Notes under the pieces: model-generated
Told to the model about the DNA's origin: nothing
What the model saw: only the letters and a program-made list of their open reading frames with translations
Databases searched by the model: none
Origin: Verticillium longisporum
Taxonomy: Eukaryota; Ascomycota; Sordariomycetes; Glomerellales; Plectosphaerellaceae
Length of the DNA stretch: 64,000 nucleotides
NCBI GenBank assembly: GCA_019188255.1
Contig: JAETXT010000002.1
Span: forward strand, 3,596,001-3,660,000
Direction: 5' to 3'
Shown: piece after piece, positions 21,001-33,000 of the stretch
Position numbering within the stretch: the stretch's first letter is position 1
How the letters are laid out: each line of letters begins with the position of its first letter
Translations under genes and position numbers: made by a program

Positions 21001-24000
21001 GAAGCCGCCGTTGCTCTGACCGCCATGGCGCATCCTCGAGCGACGCTCACGGACGCTGATGTTGCAGGCATAATCGACCCTCTGCTTCACAACTTCCCAG
21101 GCGTTTTTGAGCTGAGAGGCCAAGAGATCTTCGTCTGGTCCCTCTTTGAACCATTGTCGCAAGAAATGGACTCGAAAGCCCACGGTGCCATGGCAGAGTT
21201 ATGCTTACAGTACCTGCTCCAGCCGGATGTCCATCCTCTGATCGAAGAACACTCTGACAATGTCGCCAAAGTGTCCTGGGTTGCTTTTGAGCCTCGTCGC
21301 GACTTTGTTTCCTATGCAGCCCGGTACTGGTTGGACCACTACCGTCTTGCCGGCTCGGACGCTCCCAAAGAGTACGCATACTCCTTCTTCGGCGACGAAA
21401 AGGCATCAAGATCCTGGCGAGAGGCTGCCATCAGTCGTATGATGTTCGGATTTCCGCTTCGACACTACTTTTCCCCCATTCCCCAAATTGCGTCGACAGG
21501 TCTTGACGATCTTCTTGATCGACGCCTCGAGGAGGACAAGAACTCGGCCACGTTCTCAGCGGACTGCGACCTCGCGTTGAGCGAGGCAGCGTCCAGCAAC
21601 CACAGTTCTGTGGTTGCTTTGCTCATCGAGAGAAGGGATCCGAGCCCAGGGGCACTCAAAGACGCCTTTCGATTTGCAGCCGGCGACGGATGCGACGCCG
21701 TCGTCGAGGTTCTCATCGAATACGCATCCCGTGACGGTAACGCCGCCAAAGTGGAGTGGCCCGACAACTTGCTATCCCAGCTCAGTGACCTCGGCAGGCA
21801 CGATCACTTGCGAAGGCTCCTTGCGTTGGGCCTGAGTCCAGATCCCAAAGACTCCCATACCATGGAGCCGTACTTTCCGTCGCCACTTTCCGTAGCTCTA
21901 TCCGGCCCTCACCTGGAGGCAACCAAAGTGCTTGTTGACGCCAAAGCTGACATTCTGGCGGTGGGGAAGAAAGGCGCCCGGCCCCTGACGGTAGCCTGTC
22001 TAGTCGGCGACCCTGAGATTGTCAGGCTTCTCATCGAAAAGGGCGCCGAAATCGAGGCACAGGACGAGAACGGCGTGACAGCTCTGCAAGGCGCCACGGA
22101 CTGGGGCCGGCTCAAGGCAGTCGAAGTCATGCTAGAACACGGGGCTGACCACTCCTATGGGCAGACCGACAACAAAGAGGCCAATTCGACAACTTGGAAA
22201 CCCATCGTACAGGCCTCCCAGAATAATTACGCCAAAATTGTGGCCCTGCTTCTGTCCAAAGGGGCCGATGCCAACGCCTACGGACCCAGTGGCTGTGCGT
22301 TGTACCTCGCAGCCAGAGGAGGCCACATCGACGTTTGTAAGATGCTGCTCGAGAACGGGGCCGTAGCAAACGTATCAGCGACAGAATTTGCCTCGCCTCT
22401 CTCTGTTGCCGTTGAAACGGGCAAATTGGAACTCGTTCAGCTGCTGCTGGATCACGGGGCTGAGGTTGAAGCTGTCTTTAAAGGCACCGGGGATGATGAC
22501 ACCAAAGATACGCCTTTGACCATCGCCGCAAGGCAAGGTTTGACAGATATTGTGGAGCTTTTGCTGGAACGCGGGGCTAATCCAAATCACTACGAGGGCG
22601 ATCTCGACCCCCCGTTGTACTTGGCAAGCTGGCGCGGCCATGTCCTGATCGTCAAGATGTTGCTCGAGAAGGGCGCGGATCCGAACGCACAGCTGGACGG
22701 CCAGGATTGGACCGCCGTTCATGCTGCGTATGACAATCCAGAAGCCATGCGGCTGCTGCTCGCAAAAGGGGGTGATCCAGATCGTGTGGCAGACTCGAGT
22801 ACGGCCTTGCTCCTAGCCGTCAGGTGGGATAACTTGGGAACTCTGAAAGCGGTACTCGAGCGGTCACCGCGACCGAATCTCGAGGCTGAGGATGACGAAC
22901 ATATGACGGCTCTATGCCGCGCGTGTCAGTCGTCATCAGATGATGCGCCGGAAATGATTCGAGCTCTCTTGGACGAAGGGGCGGACCCCAACCATGGCGC
23001 CGGTACAGACAACCTGCCTTTGCACCACTGTCTGAGGCAAGAGGCATGCTTGCAGGCATTGCTGGAATCTCGACCCCAACTGGATGTCAAAGACAGCCAG
23101 GGTGATTCAGCCTTGCATCTTATCCAATTACATGCAACAGCCAACGTTCTTCGAAAATTAGTCATGGGAGGGGCAGACATCGAAGCTGTCAACAATGGCG
23201 GGTTGACCCCTCTCGCGAAGGCCGTGAAAAGTCCCTTCACAGACGAGTCGGTCTTGTACTTGATCAAGAAAGGGGCCCAGCCAAACTTGACAGCTCCAGG
23301 CTTCGAGGGGATTCTCCACGAGGCTGTCCGAAACTGCGACCTTCCAGTGCTCAAAGCGCTCGTGAAAGCTGGCGCAGATATCAACGCGCTCAGCGGTGAA
23401 ACCGGTTCATCCATACTGTATCTGATAGCACGCTACTTGAGTAGCAGCATGACAGGGACCCGGGAGACGCTGGAGTATTTCGTGGAAGAGCTCGGGTTGC
23501 CGGTCAACATCTATGGTGGACCACTCGGGTGGCCATTGACGGCGGCAGCTCATCGGCCGGGCGTCGCCTTCGAGTACTTGCTGGAGCATGGGGCCAACAC
23601 TGAAGTTGAGGATAGCATTGGTCGACGTCCGACACATGTGGCTGCCATAGGGCTAGATTTTGGGCCGGCACTGCGGTCACTCATATCACGCGGTGCCTCG
23701 GTTTTGGCATCCGACAAGATGGGTTTGTTACCAGTGCACTACGCCGCTCACGGCGGGCACCCCGAGCAGCTTCAAGTCTTGCTCGATCAACCGGGTGTTT
23801 TGGTCAACGCGCCCGACGCAGACGGATGGACCCCTCTCATGTGGGCTTGTACCAACAGACAATTCCCAGTCGAAAGGATCAACCTCTTGATCGCCAAGGG
23901 CGCAGATATATGGGCACGAGGAGACGGCTGGGACCATCAGTGGTCCCCACTGCGACTAGCGAGGTTCAATGGCCTGGACGCAGAGGTGCAAGCTCTGCTG

Positions 24001-24567
24001 CAGCCAGGCAGCGCAGCCCAAGAGAGTGAAGGTTTCGAGCCTGAACGAGTATGGGACGAAGAGTTTCACCAGATTGAGGAGGGCAATTGGCTACATGGCG
24101 AATGCTTTGCTTGCATGTCGGTGAGTCGTGCCTCGGCATGGGACCAACCCTGACGGCCTTGGAGTCGTGAGCTGACGTGCGTTTGATTCTAGGACATGAG
24201 CGGAAAGCGATGGCGCTGCATATCGTGTCCCGCGGAGTATCCTGTTGAAATCTGCTTCAAATGTTATCGATACAAAGAGATGATCCACGGACAGCATGAG
24301 TTCAAGGAAGAGGGATTCGAGTTTGAGCATGAGAGGTTGAAAAGTCTGGAAGCAGCTGGGGCGAACACCCCCTTTGGGGACCATGGCGATAATGCATCCG
24401 GATCGTTTTCAGATGATGGGGATATCGAGGTCAGGACGACGAGGAGAGATCGCCGCGCAAGTCGCAGCAGCAACAGCGACAGTAGGAGCGACAGCAGTAT
24501 CGGTATCGAGGACGAGGATAGTGACGAAGGCCTCAATGAGGACGAGAGTAGTGGGGACGAGAAGTAG
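18036..24567 (+). CDS. NLR-like protein: SesB-like hydrolase, NACHT-like, ankyrin repeats, ZZ finger (2073 aa)
   Basis: Six exons: 18036-18508, 18564-18813, 18877-19233, 19287-19452, 19520-24120 and 24193-24567. All introns are GT-AG and all phases join. The N-terminus MGQATS fits an N-myristoylation signal; an acidic, Ser-rich region follows to about residue 140. A SesB-type alpha/beta-hydrolase starts at DFDVVLVHGLHG (about 156), but the nucleophile elbow reads GHDIGG with Asp252 instead of Ser. Residues about 417-660 resemble a fungal NACHT/STAND region (SIARPSKRLL; FCVGCFDQCEEESRNWFL) without a GxxGxGK[ST] P-loop. A 47-residue repeat lies at 718-799, then a winged-helix-like part, about 20 ankyrin repeats (about 1090-1910) and a ZZ zinc finger (C-x2-C, C-x2-C, C-x2-C, H-x3-H; about 1939-1985), ending in an acidic/Arg-Ser tail. 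Likely an intracellular sensor or regulator, with catalysis doubtful. Confidence 0.88.
20425..20671 (+). repeat. In-frame tandem repeat inside the NLR-like gene
   Basis: Two copies of a roughly 110-140 bp unit encoding DDAEAPAADQ ... SEPPA-DDDP-AGE-TLPSEV; the second copy lacks an 11-residue piece. The unit is acidic and disordered and lies between the NACHT-like part and the winged-helix-like part. Confidence 0.8.
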
Positions 24568-25157
24568 AACGCCAATACATGGTGTATGCAAGGTAGAAAG
24601 AGCGCTGCGGTAGGGCTTTGGATGAAGCTGATGAAGACTGAAGAGGCATCTCAAGGCATCAGAGTACACCGCATCGCCCATGTGCATCGAGTGTATGTAT
24701 GTGTTCTCGACAGATACACAGACTCTATAATTGAATAACCGGGTCGGTCAGCAGGTCCAGGTCGGATGGCGCATGTAGACTCACCCCGCACTGTGTCTGA
24801 ACCTGTACCTGTACCCTTGAGCCTTGAGCCTTGAGGGGGCAGCAGGTACCACCCATCTATCTTATCAGCTGGACCTTCCCCCTCTAAGGTACCCCAAATC
24901 CATCCCGTGACGCTCGTCATCCAGGCCCAGGGCCGTCAACAACGCGTAGACTACCTATACGCAACAACACCCTGCCTCGATCAGCTTCTCGCTTCTCGCT
25001 TCTCGCTTCTCGCAACAGCAAACCACCCTCCTCTTCCGAGTTTGGTTATCTTTCAACATCCGAATGCGCTCTTCACCGACTTAGCCCTACCTTCCCACGC
25101 CTGGCTGAGGACCTCTGGTAGGCCCCCTTGACCTCAACTCCCCGCTATCGACCAGCC
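24568..25157. other. Intergenic: 3' flank of NLR-like gene and PHAF1 promoter
   Basis: A GCTTCTC heptamer is repeated about four times at 24984-25013 and two GAGCCTT copies lie near 24820. No gene seen. Confidence 0.55.
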
Positions 25158-26794
25158 ATGTCTCTCTTCGCCGCACAGCTTCACCCAGGCCGGGCCTTGG
25201 GGTTCCTCGGTAGGCTATCCCACAACCAGCGCCAACCTTGCTCTTGGCTCTTCGTCATTCCACTGCTAATCAGCACGCCCTGTCAGTCCTCGGCGCCTCG
25301 CTCCACGATGTCCTGACCAGACTCAAGGCCGAACCCCAACGCTTCCCGCAGCTCGACCTCGCTTACTCTCGTGAACGTCCCATAGAGGACCCTGTATCTC
25401 TCACCCTCCCTGCCAACGGCCTGCGCTTGCGCTTTGACGGACCAGAGCAACGTCTGCGACTGATCGAGATCATCGACTTCACGAAGAACCACATCACCTT
25501 CAAGGATCGTGATCTTGTCAAACCTGCGAACGCGCAAGGTCCGCCCTCGTCGCCCATGCCCGGAGAATCGAGTGCCGGACCCACGTTTCGACATATTTAC
25601 CACCGGCTCCTGGGCCCGACCTATGGCGGCGAGTACATTCCTCCGACGGCTGACTCGCCGGATGACGTGGGAAACTACGTGCTGTCGTACCCAGGCGTGG
25701 CCTTCACCTTCCGCCTCGCGCAGTCGGCCTACTCGCCCAACAAGGACGTTGTCTCTCTCCTCTCGTCCTCCGCCGCCCAGATAGCGACGTCAATGGCTGT
25801 CTTCGCCGGCGACTCGTGGTCACAGGCGCGAGAGAATATCTGGAGCGAGATCCTCCCCAGCATCAAGACGGTACCTGTTCTTCCAAGGGGGAAGGACGTG
25901 GTACCCGATGAGATATCACTCGTCAAGATCCATGGGGGTGGCAAGATCCAGCTGTTTCGGAAGTGGACGGGCGCATCCTTCTGGGTCAGGCTCGGCGAAA
26001 CGACACCTCAAGAGCTCGTGGCCGAGCTGGGACCCCCGAATGCGACATACCGCAAGAACGACCAGAGAATGACCATTCACAAGATCCGCACCGCGAGTCA
26101 CAGCCGCACGCGCGCCAACGGGACGGACACTACGCGCCCTGACGAGCTGACTGACACGGATCAGTCGTCAGCGCACACGGGCTCCGATGACTCCAACGAC
26201 GAGGTTGTTGAGGACGATGCCGTGGGCCGCGTAGGTGGCGAGTGTTTCTACAACTATTTCTATCTCGGGTTTGATGTCCTCGTTTCGACACCTACTCCGC
26301 CATCACAACCTCCCCCAACCACTGCCACGACGACACTGCCGCCGAGCAGCACGGCAATCTCCGAGTCCCCAGACCGGCTCGTGGCGACAAAGCTGGTGCT
26401 TCACGGAAACGTGCCGGGTTCCTACGAGTTCAACCGTCATCGGAGGTGTCGGTGGGAGATTAGCTATCTCGAGGATGACGCTGCTGGTACAACAACAGCC
26501 AACTCGGAGGCCAGGTTCACGGACATCGAAGAGAGGCTGCACGAAGCGTGGAAGGGTCTACTACCAAGCGGAGATGGCGCGCAGAGGCAACGGGGCATGG
26601 TATTGAACCGTGGATGGGGCGACAGCCCCGGAAGCAGCGTCGAGTTCCTCGGTGGGTGGGAAGACAGCGGCGGCCACGGTGGCGTGCAGAAGCTGGACGG
26701 CGGTGATGATTCGACCACGACGCTTTATGGTTTCCCAGGGCTCGTGTTTGAAGTTCTCAAGAACGGTTTGGTTAACACATTGACGGTATTCTAG
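25158..26794 (+). CDS. PHAF1: UPF0183 / PHAF1-family protein (519 aa)
   Basis: Two exons, 25158-25209 and 25287-26794, separated by a 77-nt intron (GTAGGC ... TGTCAG). The join gives the family's hallmark start LHPGRALGFLVLGASLHDVL. Other UPF0183 signatures are LRFDGPEQRLRLIEI, FRHIYHRLLGPTYGGEY, SYPGVAFTF and a long second half with FYNYFYLGFDVL, FKHGNVPGS-like KLVLHGNVPGSYEFNRH, and a C-terminal FLGGW...YGFPGLVFEVLKNG. In animals the homologue (PHAF1/C16orf70) binds BCAS3 and is recruited to phagophores, and a role in autophagy or endomembrane traffic is inferred here. Fungal members carry a longer insert, seen here at about residues 290-400 with Ser/Thr/Pro-rich sequence. No signal peptide. 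The gene is intact. Confidence 0.9.
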
Positions 26795-26809
26795 GCATAG
26801 TTTTTTTTT

Positions 26810-26874
26810 GTTTCTACGCAAGGTTTCTACGCAAGGTTTCTACGCAAGGTTGCGTTTTTTGTTTCTACGCAAGG
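26810..26874. repeat. Minisatellite, unit GTTTCTACGCAAG
   Basis: Four copies of a 13-bp unit; three are contiguous, then a degenerate spacer and a further copy. Directly after the PHAF1 stop, probably in its 3' UTR. Confidence 0.85.
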
Positions 26875-27008
26875 TGCGAAAGGCGTTGAACAAGGCCGGG
26901 GTAAGATCATGGTCCCTTGGGGGGTGGCAAATGGGTCAGGCGCTGTAGAGTTCTCTTGTTGATAGTAATGCTGCCATTATTTACCATTGATCCTTAACAA
27001 GCGAACTC

Positions 27009-27072
27009 GATTCGCCATCTCGTCGATTCGCCATCTCGTCGATTCGCCATATCGTCGATTCGCCATATCGTC
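27009..27072. repeat. Minisatellite, unit GATTCGCCATMTCGTC
   Basis: Four perfect-length 16-bp copies differing only at one position (C in the first two, A in the last two). Confidence 0.9.
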
Positions 27073-27306
27073 AGAAGTGATGTGGCACATAGAGCAGCCC
27101 ATCTGACTTCTGGTACTGAAGACACGCATCAGCCGCATGCACTGTGTACGGGCTGTTCTGGTATTTTGCCACACTGTATCATGGTCCATCGCTAGTGGGC
27201 ATGTTCATGTTCAACCTGTTCAACGAGCATCATCCCCATCTTCGCTACCTACCGTACTCGAGCATGCGCCGTGGGCGCCAGTCACGCTGCCTGCCGATAC
27301 CTCGCC

Positions 27307-28043
27307 ATGGGCACTCCCGAATTCGATCGGTTCTTCGACCTTCCCCCTGAGATTCGCGAGGACATCATCTCCTACCTCACCACCGCCCCAGATCTCATAC
27401 CCCTCAACCCTCTGACACCTTTCACCCCCTTCCCTCACGATCTCTTCCTCTCTCACCCCTCCTCCATGCGACGGCCTCGTTGCTCTACTACACCTCCAAC
27501 ACCTTCATCCTGGACCTGACAGCCCACGCCCGCGCCGCCACCGAACGCGCCCTCGCCGACCCCTACCACAACATCCTCCTGACCCCCTCCGCCCGCCGCC
27601 GCATCCGCCACCTCACATTCCGCCCCGCCCGCCTCGGCACAGCCTTCACGACCCTCGTGCTGCCAGCCCTGACAGACATGATCCTCGCCGGCCGCCTCCG
27701 CCACCTGACGGTGCTGATGCCCGTCCGCCGGCCCCGCGGCCCCGTCGCCCCGAACCGTCCCGCCCCGCCGCCGACGCCGACCGAGCGCGCCGAGGACGCC
27801 GCCTTTGCGTCGTCGCCCGCCTTCCGCGCCCTGCTGCGCCTGCTCGCCGACCCGGACCTCGAGACGGCGCGGCTGACGGTCCTGGCCGCGCACAGGCCGC
27901 TGTGGTGCGCGTTCCACGACGAGGGGGCCGCGTGCTGCTTCGCCGGGCGCGGCCGCGGCGTGGCCGACGTCGACTGGCGGGCTCTGGCGGCCGAGTGCGC
28001 CGGTGAGGACCCGGAGCTGCACATTGCGCGGGTTGGGAGGTGA
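27307..28043 (+). CDS. F-box-like fungal hypothetical protein (245 aa after frame correction)
   Basis: The ATG at 27307-27309 begins FDRFFDLPPEIREDIISYLT, which resembles the first helices of an F-box (LPPEI..I..YL). A second frame continues with LLYYTSNTFILDLTA, RRRIRHLTFRPARLGTAF, an Ala/Arg/Pro-rich middle and RPLWCAFHDEGAACCF. The two frames join if one base is added in the C run 27456-27459, which then reads SHPLLHATASLLYY. The corrected length is a whole number of codons. The second half is very GC-rich with many Ala and Arg codons. If the F-box is real, the protein would be a substrate receptor for an SCF ubiquitin ligase, but substrate-binding repeats are not recognisable, so this is tentative. 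No introns needed. Confidence 0.7.
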
Positions 28044-29613
28044 AGTCTGTCTGGCGTCGGAGGTAATCGCATCTTCGTGATCAGATCTTCGCACGGGGCA
28101 TCATCTTGTTCATCTGCAGCCAATCCCCCCATCGCAATCCCCCATACGCGGTACCTGCAGCTACATTGTCTGCCAGAGAGCAAGGGGAGTATGTGAGAAG
28201 CGCAGAGTCAAGATCGTTTCGCAGCAGAAAACAAACATGCACGATTCACAATCCTGTCCACAGGGGAAAGCCGTTCTGGTCCGTCCGACCTTTGCTATTC
28301 TTATCCTGAAGCTTCTCCCTATCACCGTGACATGGCCGCGTTCCAGAAAGCAAAGCGAGCCAAGCGGGACAGACCAAAAAAAGGAAAAAGAAGAAAAAAG
28401 ATCAGATGGCACCGCCGAACGAGCCGCACGAACCACACACTCCTCCTATCCCCCTAAATATAGGTAGGTAGCCAAGCAAGTGCATCATCGCTCGTTTTAA
28501 GCTTGTTTCCCACACCATGACCCATCACCAGACGAAACAAAACATCCCCACCCGCCAGCCCGGCTGGGTCCCCCAAATTCTCACCACTCCGCCATGACCT
28601 CGTCGCCGCAAACACCAAATGCCCCCCCCCCACCAAGTACGGCATGGGAATTAGTAACAGGCCAGAAAACAAGCCACCCGCTCTACAGCCGTCCCGCCCC
28701 GCGCTTCCCGTCCGTCCCACACACGCCGCGCCCCCCCCTCCTTCGTCCACCTTGCCAGCAAAGCGTAGGCATGTATGTGTGTACGTGTGTGCAACCAGAG
28801 ACCGATTGCTGACAAGTTGACCGATTTCCATGACTAGCTCGATTCGCAGAGCAGACACGCACAGTCGTCCTTCCCACCCAAACCCCCACAGCTCACCAAT
28901 GCCGTGGCACATTATCACGGGCACAGATGGTCTTTCCACTCGGTGACCCCCCCCCAAATTCCTCACCAATTTAGACTTAGACTCATCTCACACGCGTGAG
29001 ACATACCCGTCTCATCCCGCCCCTCTGAACATTCACCGCCACGATCGACACTACCGCAGCTTCTTCCGCCGCCCTCGTCATCAGGCATGCTTCTGAGTCC
29101 AGCCAAGGCCTGCCTGGCACGGCACCTGATTGACGATCGGGGCACACAGAGCCTGTCGACGACGGACATGTTTCACATGCCAAGAGCGCCAGGAAAAGAG
29201 ACAGTGAGGGAAGGCGACAAAACCAACACGGCCAGGCCGGCATGACCAGGTTGATGCGCAAGCAAAGTCAAAACTTCATGTCGTCATTTGTGTGCTCTGT
29301 GAGGCTCCCCCAAGTTTGTTATCGCTTTCTGAAGTACCGACCGCCCTGAAGATTTGACAGGCAAAACAACAAAAAAAAGCAAGATTCCCATTCTAGCGCT
29401 GACTTCCCCAAGCTCCCGTCGTAGCTTTTCACCAGATAACCCCGAAACCCCCAAAGACAAAAACATGCTCGCTGCCTGCATTCCCGTTTCCCCCGCATCC
29501 CACATGTCAGCCTCGCCCTCAGATGCCCTGCATCCTCAGCCGTTGTCATGCAACGGGCGCTTGTCATGATCCAGCATGGGTGACGAATGTCCCCTGCTGA
29601 CAAGAGCGACGAT
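28044..29613. other. Intergenic, no gene recognised
   Basis: Includes C runs and an AGGTAGGTAG word at 28463. The right side is the 3' flank of the minus-strand gene at 29614. Confidence 0.45.
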
Positions 29614-29859
29614 TTACTCGCGGTCATCAGGGTGCTCGCCGTAGTGAACGGGGCCCAGGCGCAGGAACTGCAGGCCGGCGGCGTTCGAGTTGGAGCTGCT
29701 CACGCTGGAAGAGCGTCGAGCAAGAGGGCGGCTCGCATCAGGAGCCTGAGGGTAGGTGGAAGAGGTGGTAGGCGCCAGCGAAAGGAAGTTTGTAGGGCGG
29801 CCAGGGACGGTGAAGCTGCTCGTCTGCTCGAGCTGGGGAGAGGAAGAAGGAGAAGACAT
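29614..29859 (-). CDS. Small Ser/Pro-rich conserved protein (81 aa)
   Basis: An 81-residue protein. It has a Ser-rich N-terminus (MSSPSSSPQLEQTSSFTVPG), a middle ASRPLARRSSSVSSSNSNAA and a C-terminus GLQFLRLGPVHYGEHPDD that looks like the conserved core. I believe similar small proteins ending in a GPVH-GEH motif exist in other ascomycetes, but I cannot name a function. The RRSSSVSSS patch offers phosphorylation sites. A TATATAAA box lies 160 bp upstream, unusual among genes in this window and consistent with strong or stress-linked expression. No signal peptide. Confidence 0.7.
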   Translation of the reverse strand: MSSPSSSPQLEQTSSFTVPGRPTNFLSLAPTTSSTYPQAPDASRPLARRSSSVSSSNSNAAGLQFLRLGPVHYGEHPDDRE

Positions 29860-30017
29860 TGTGAATGATGTTTGTCGGTTGGCTTAAAAGATGTGGTAGG
29901 TGTTTGAACGTAGTGGAGTATATTTCCGAGAGGTTATGTTTGTGCGAGATGCAGTTTGGTAGCTTGAGCTGATGAAGAAGAGGTGGACTGTTGAATGCAG
30001 CAGGACAGCATCTCATC

Positions 30018-30025
30018 TTTATATA
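30018..30025 (-). promoter_or_regulatory. TATA box of the 81-aa gene
   Basis: TATATAAA on the minus strand, about 160 bp before the ATG at 29859. Confidence 0.6.
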
Positions 30026-33000
30026 CCAGGCGACACACGGCGGTACAGTAGACTGAGCACCACCAGCTCGGACGTGATGAGCTAAGTTTCCAAGGGTGTC
30101 AGGCCACCTCAGCACCACGACAGATGGCCACAGGAATGCCACCTCGAGCAGAGGGTGGACAACCGTCTCAGGCTGGGAGGGAGGGGGGAGGTGCAGGCGG
30201 GGAGCGACCTGAGATCAGAACCACCCCCCAAAACCAGTGCTCGGCCGAAGATGCCAAAAAAAAGACCCCCGCTGTACCGAAGGCCATGGTGTTTCACCCA
30301 CCTTCTGCGCCCAAAACAGAGACGATGGGCCGCAAAAGCTCCATGACCCAGGCCCAAAAAAGAATCTGAATCGCATCTTCGTCTCGAGACCCCCTCACAT
30401 CATTTCGCAGTGTCTCTCGTTCTGTCCCCGCTGCGGCCTGCCGCGCCAGTAATAACAGCGCGCGCTCGCTCGTGCACACACGTGGGGCCAAAATTCAGTC
30501 AATTGGCCCCTCGTTGAAGAGAGCAACAGAGGCGCAATGATGATAGAGGAATGCGTAAGAGAAAAGCCGCGGTTGCCCCCAGTGCCAATGGTACCCGCAG
30601 GTGGCGCAAGGGTGGTGCAGCTGGTGCTGGACACCCAGTAGAGAGGGAAAAACGGAGGTTGTCATGTGTCGCGCGGGGCGCGGGGAGCGAGCCCCAGGTA
30701 GGAGGTCATGCCAGGTAGTTTCTACGACTCCAGAAAATCCACGGCGCCGGCCGGCGTGGATATCGTAGCATCGTCAGCGGATGTGGAGACATTCGGCTCA
30801 GATGTCAGATTGTCTTTCCATGTGCTCCGAGCCAAGAAGCCGGTTCAACGGTGCCCTGGCCGTCTTCCATTGGGTCTCCGGCGCATGTCAAGAGGATTTC
30901 TCGGAACGACGATAATCGCCGCAGCTGGAGCCGGTCGCCTGCCTGCTTGCCGATGCCTTACCGAGCCTTACTGTGCCAGTGACAGTGTGCCACACACTTT
31001 CACGGTGCCGGGCATACGGCAATTTTTCCTTCTCGTCTACCATTTCCTCGTGCGTTCTATGCATTCCGTGCTCGCAGGTGAAAGGGTGTGGAGGTGCGGG
31101 GGCCAAGTCGGCATTCTTCTTCTTGCCAGCGATTCACACCCAGTCATCGTCCCCCATCAGCCCTCATAAAGGTTGTCCGAGTCTAGCCGGGGCGCAATCA
31201 GCCTGGCATTTGCCTGGCCTTGGCAAGTTTTCGTCCTTGGTATCACTTGCAAGTATCACTTGCAAGTCAGGTATGTGATTGTCGGGGGGGGATCTCGTCA
31301 CCTGCAAGTGTGTTCCCTCGACAGCTCGTGCTCGACTCACCTTCCACCGGGTATGCGTCTCGGAAGGGGACTGCAGGCCCATCAAATCAGCTGACAAGCC
31401 ATACGTTTTCAGGTCATGACGAGGCTTCAACCCCTCCACTTCCACCCCATGACCACCGCACCGCTTAAGGACAGCCGCTTGGCCGGCATATGGTGAGTGA
31501 CGAAAGCTATGTCACTTTCCCACCTTGCAACGTATTGGCTGGTCAAGTCGGCTAGCGTTGCCTACTTCTTGGGGTTCCTGGTTGGCCCTGCAAGGATGGA
31601 AGCGTCCGTCGTCGTATCGGTTTGCCCTCTTCTTCTGAGGTAGAGGCTGGCTTCACGTGGCAAAAAAATGTAGCCAAGTGCTGTTCGACCTGCCCGAGTC
31701 TTCCACAGGCCTCGACAGATCAATTTGCATTTCCGAGATGATTGACCCAACAGAAGCCGGATCTGGAGAAACTAAAATCTGCCCACTCCCAAGACGAATG
31801 ACAGTAGGGTTCCGCGGCTGCTTAGGTCGCCAGCTATGCGACCAGACGGGCCGCGGCCGCGGCACCCCTGAGAGCTTGGCATCCAACTGAGTCAATTTCA
31901 ACTTCGTTGATGGCCGGCATGCCGCATCGTCCCATGAACAGACCAACTCATCACCAGCTTGAAGTCCCTGCCGAGCCAACAGTCCTGTTGAGGGGTGGCC
32001 GGAGTGCACTATACTGCCACAAAAGAAGGCATTGTGATTCGGTCATGCATTAGCGGAGATGATTTGGCAGTGTGACCCGAGAGGCGAGCAAAGTAGAGTT
32101 TTTCCAACAGTACCAAGAGTGACTTGGAACCCCCTCTCGAGCCACAGAAGAGGCATGGAGCTGGTCAACGTAGGCGTGAAACTGATTGTGCTAGCCGGAG
32201 GTCTCATCCGGCCAGGCAATTGATTTGTTGGGGGCGGGGATTACGAGTACCACATGTTGTTGGTATTGATGGATGTCAGGGTCAACCAGCATGGGGGTAT
32301 TTCGCCTGTTTCGATCAGCTTCATGGGGAACAATAGCCTCGGGCAGACGCCGTCATCCTCGAGACAGCCCTGCTTGACTGCTTACGGAAAGATCGGTCCG
32401 TGAACAGTATGTCGGCTGCGTTGCTTCGAGGTCAGACGCTGCAACCGTGTTGGTGACGGTGTGGTTCAACCTGCAGGTTCATCTTAGCCGTGAGCAGACC
32501 GCGCGCCGCAGGGCTCAGGCGTTCGGCGTTATACAATCATCTAGCCAGACCGCCACGTCCGATTGTGTCAGGGATTTCGCTTTTCGACGTGGCCGCAGCT
32601 TGATATGGAAGTTGAGAGGCAAGACCAATCACGAAGTGAGATGTTAAATCGCATATGATCTTGTGTTGGACTCCTGATCGTATAGAGCTGAGCTGTTCCT
32701 TGTTTCCGTGATCAATAGTCGGCACGTTACAGATTACGTCGTCGATAGCAGTTGTCTGTGGTCGTCCAAAAAGGGGCGTGCGGCTACTCGAGCGGTGGTA
32801 GTGGCTGATGGCCGAGTCGTGAACTGGCCTCGGCGCTTAGGTCAGAATGTTGGTGCTGATTGGTGGTTACCAGCGCGCATGCGGTTTCGTCACACGCTTA
32901 TCGCATGCCCAGGTGTTGGAGCTCGTCTGTTGCGTTTCCGAGCGGGAAAATTGATGCCTCGACGACTTCTTCTTGTGTTTGTCCCTGCAAGCCGGTCCTG

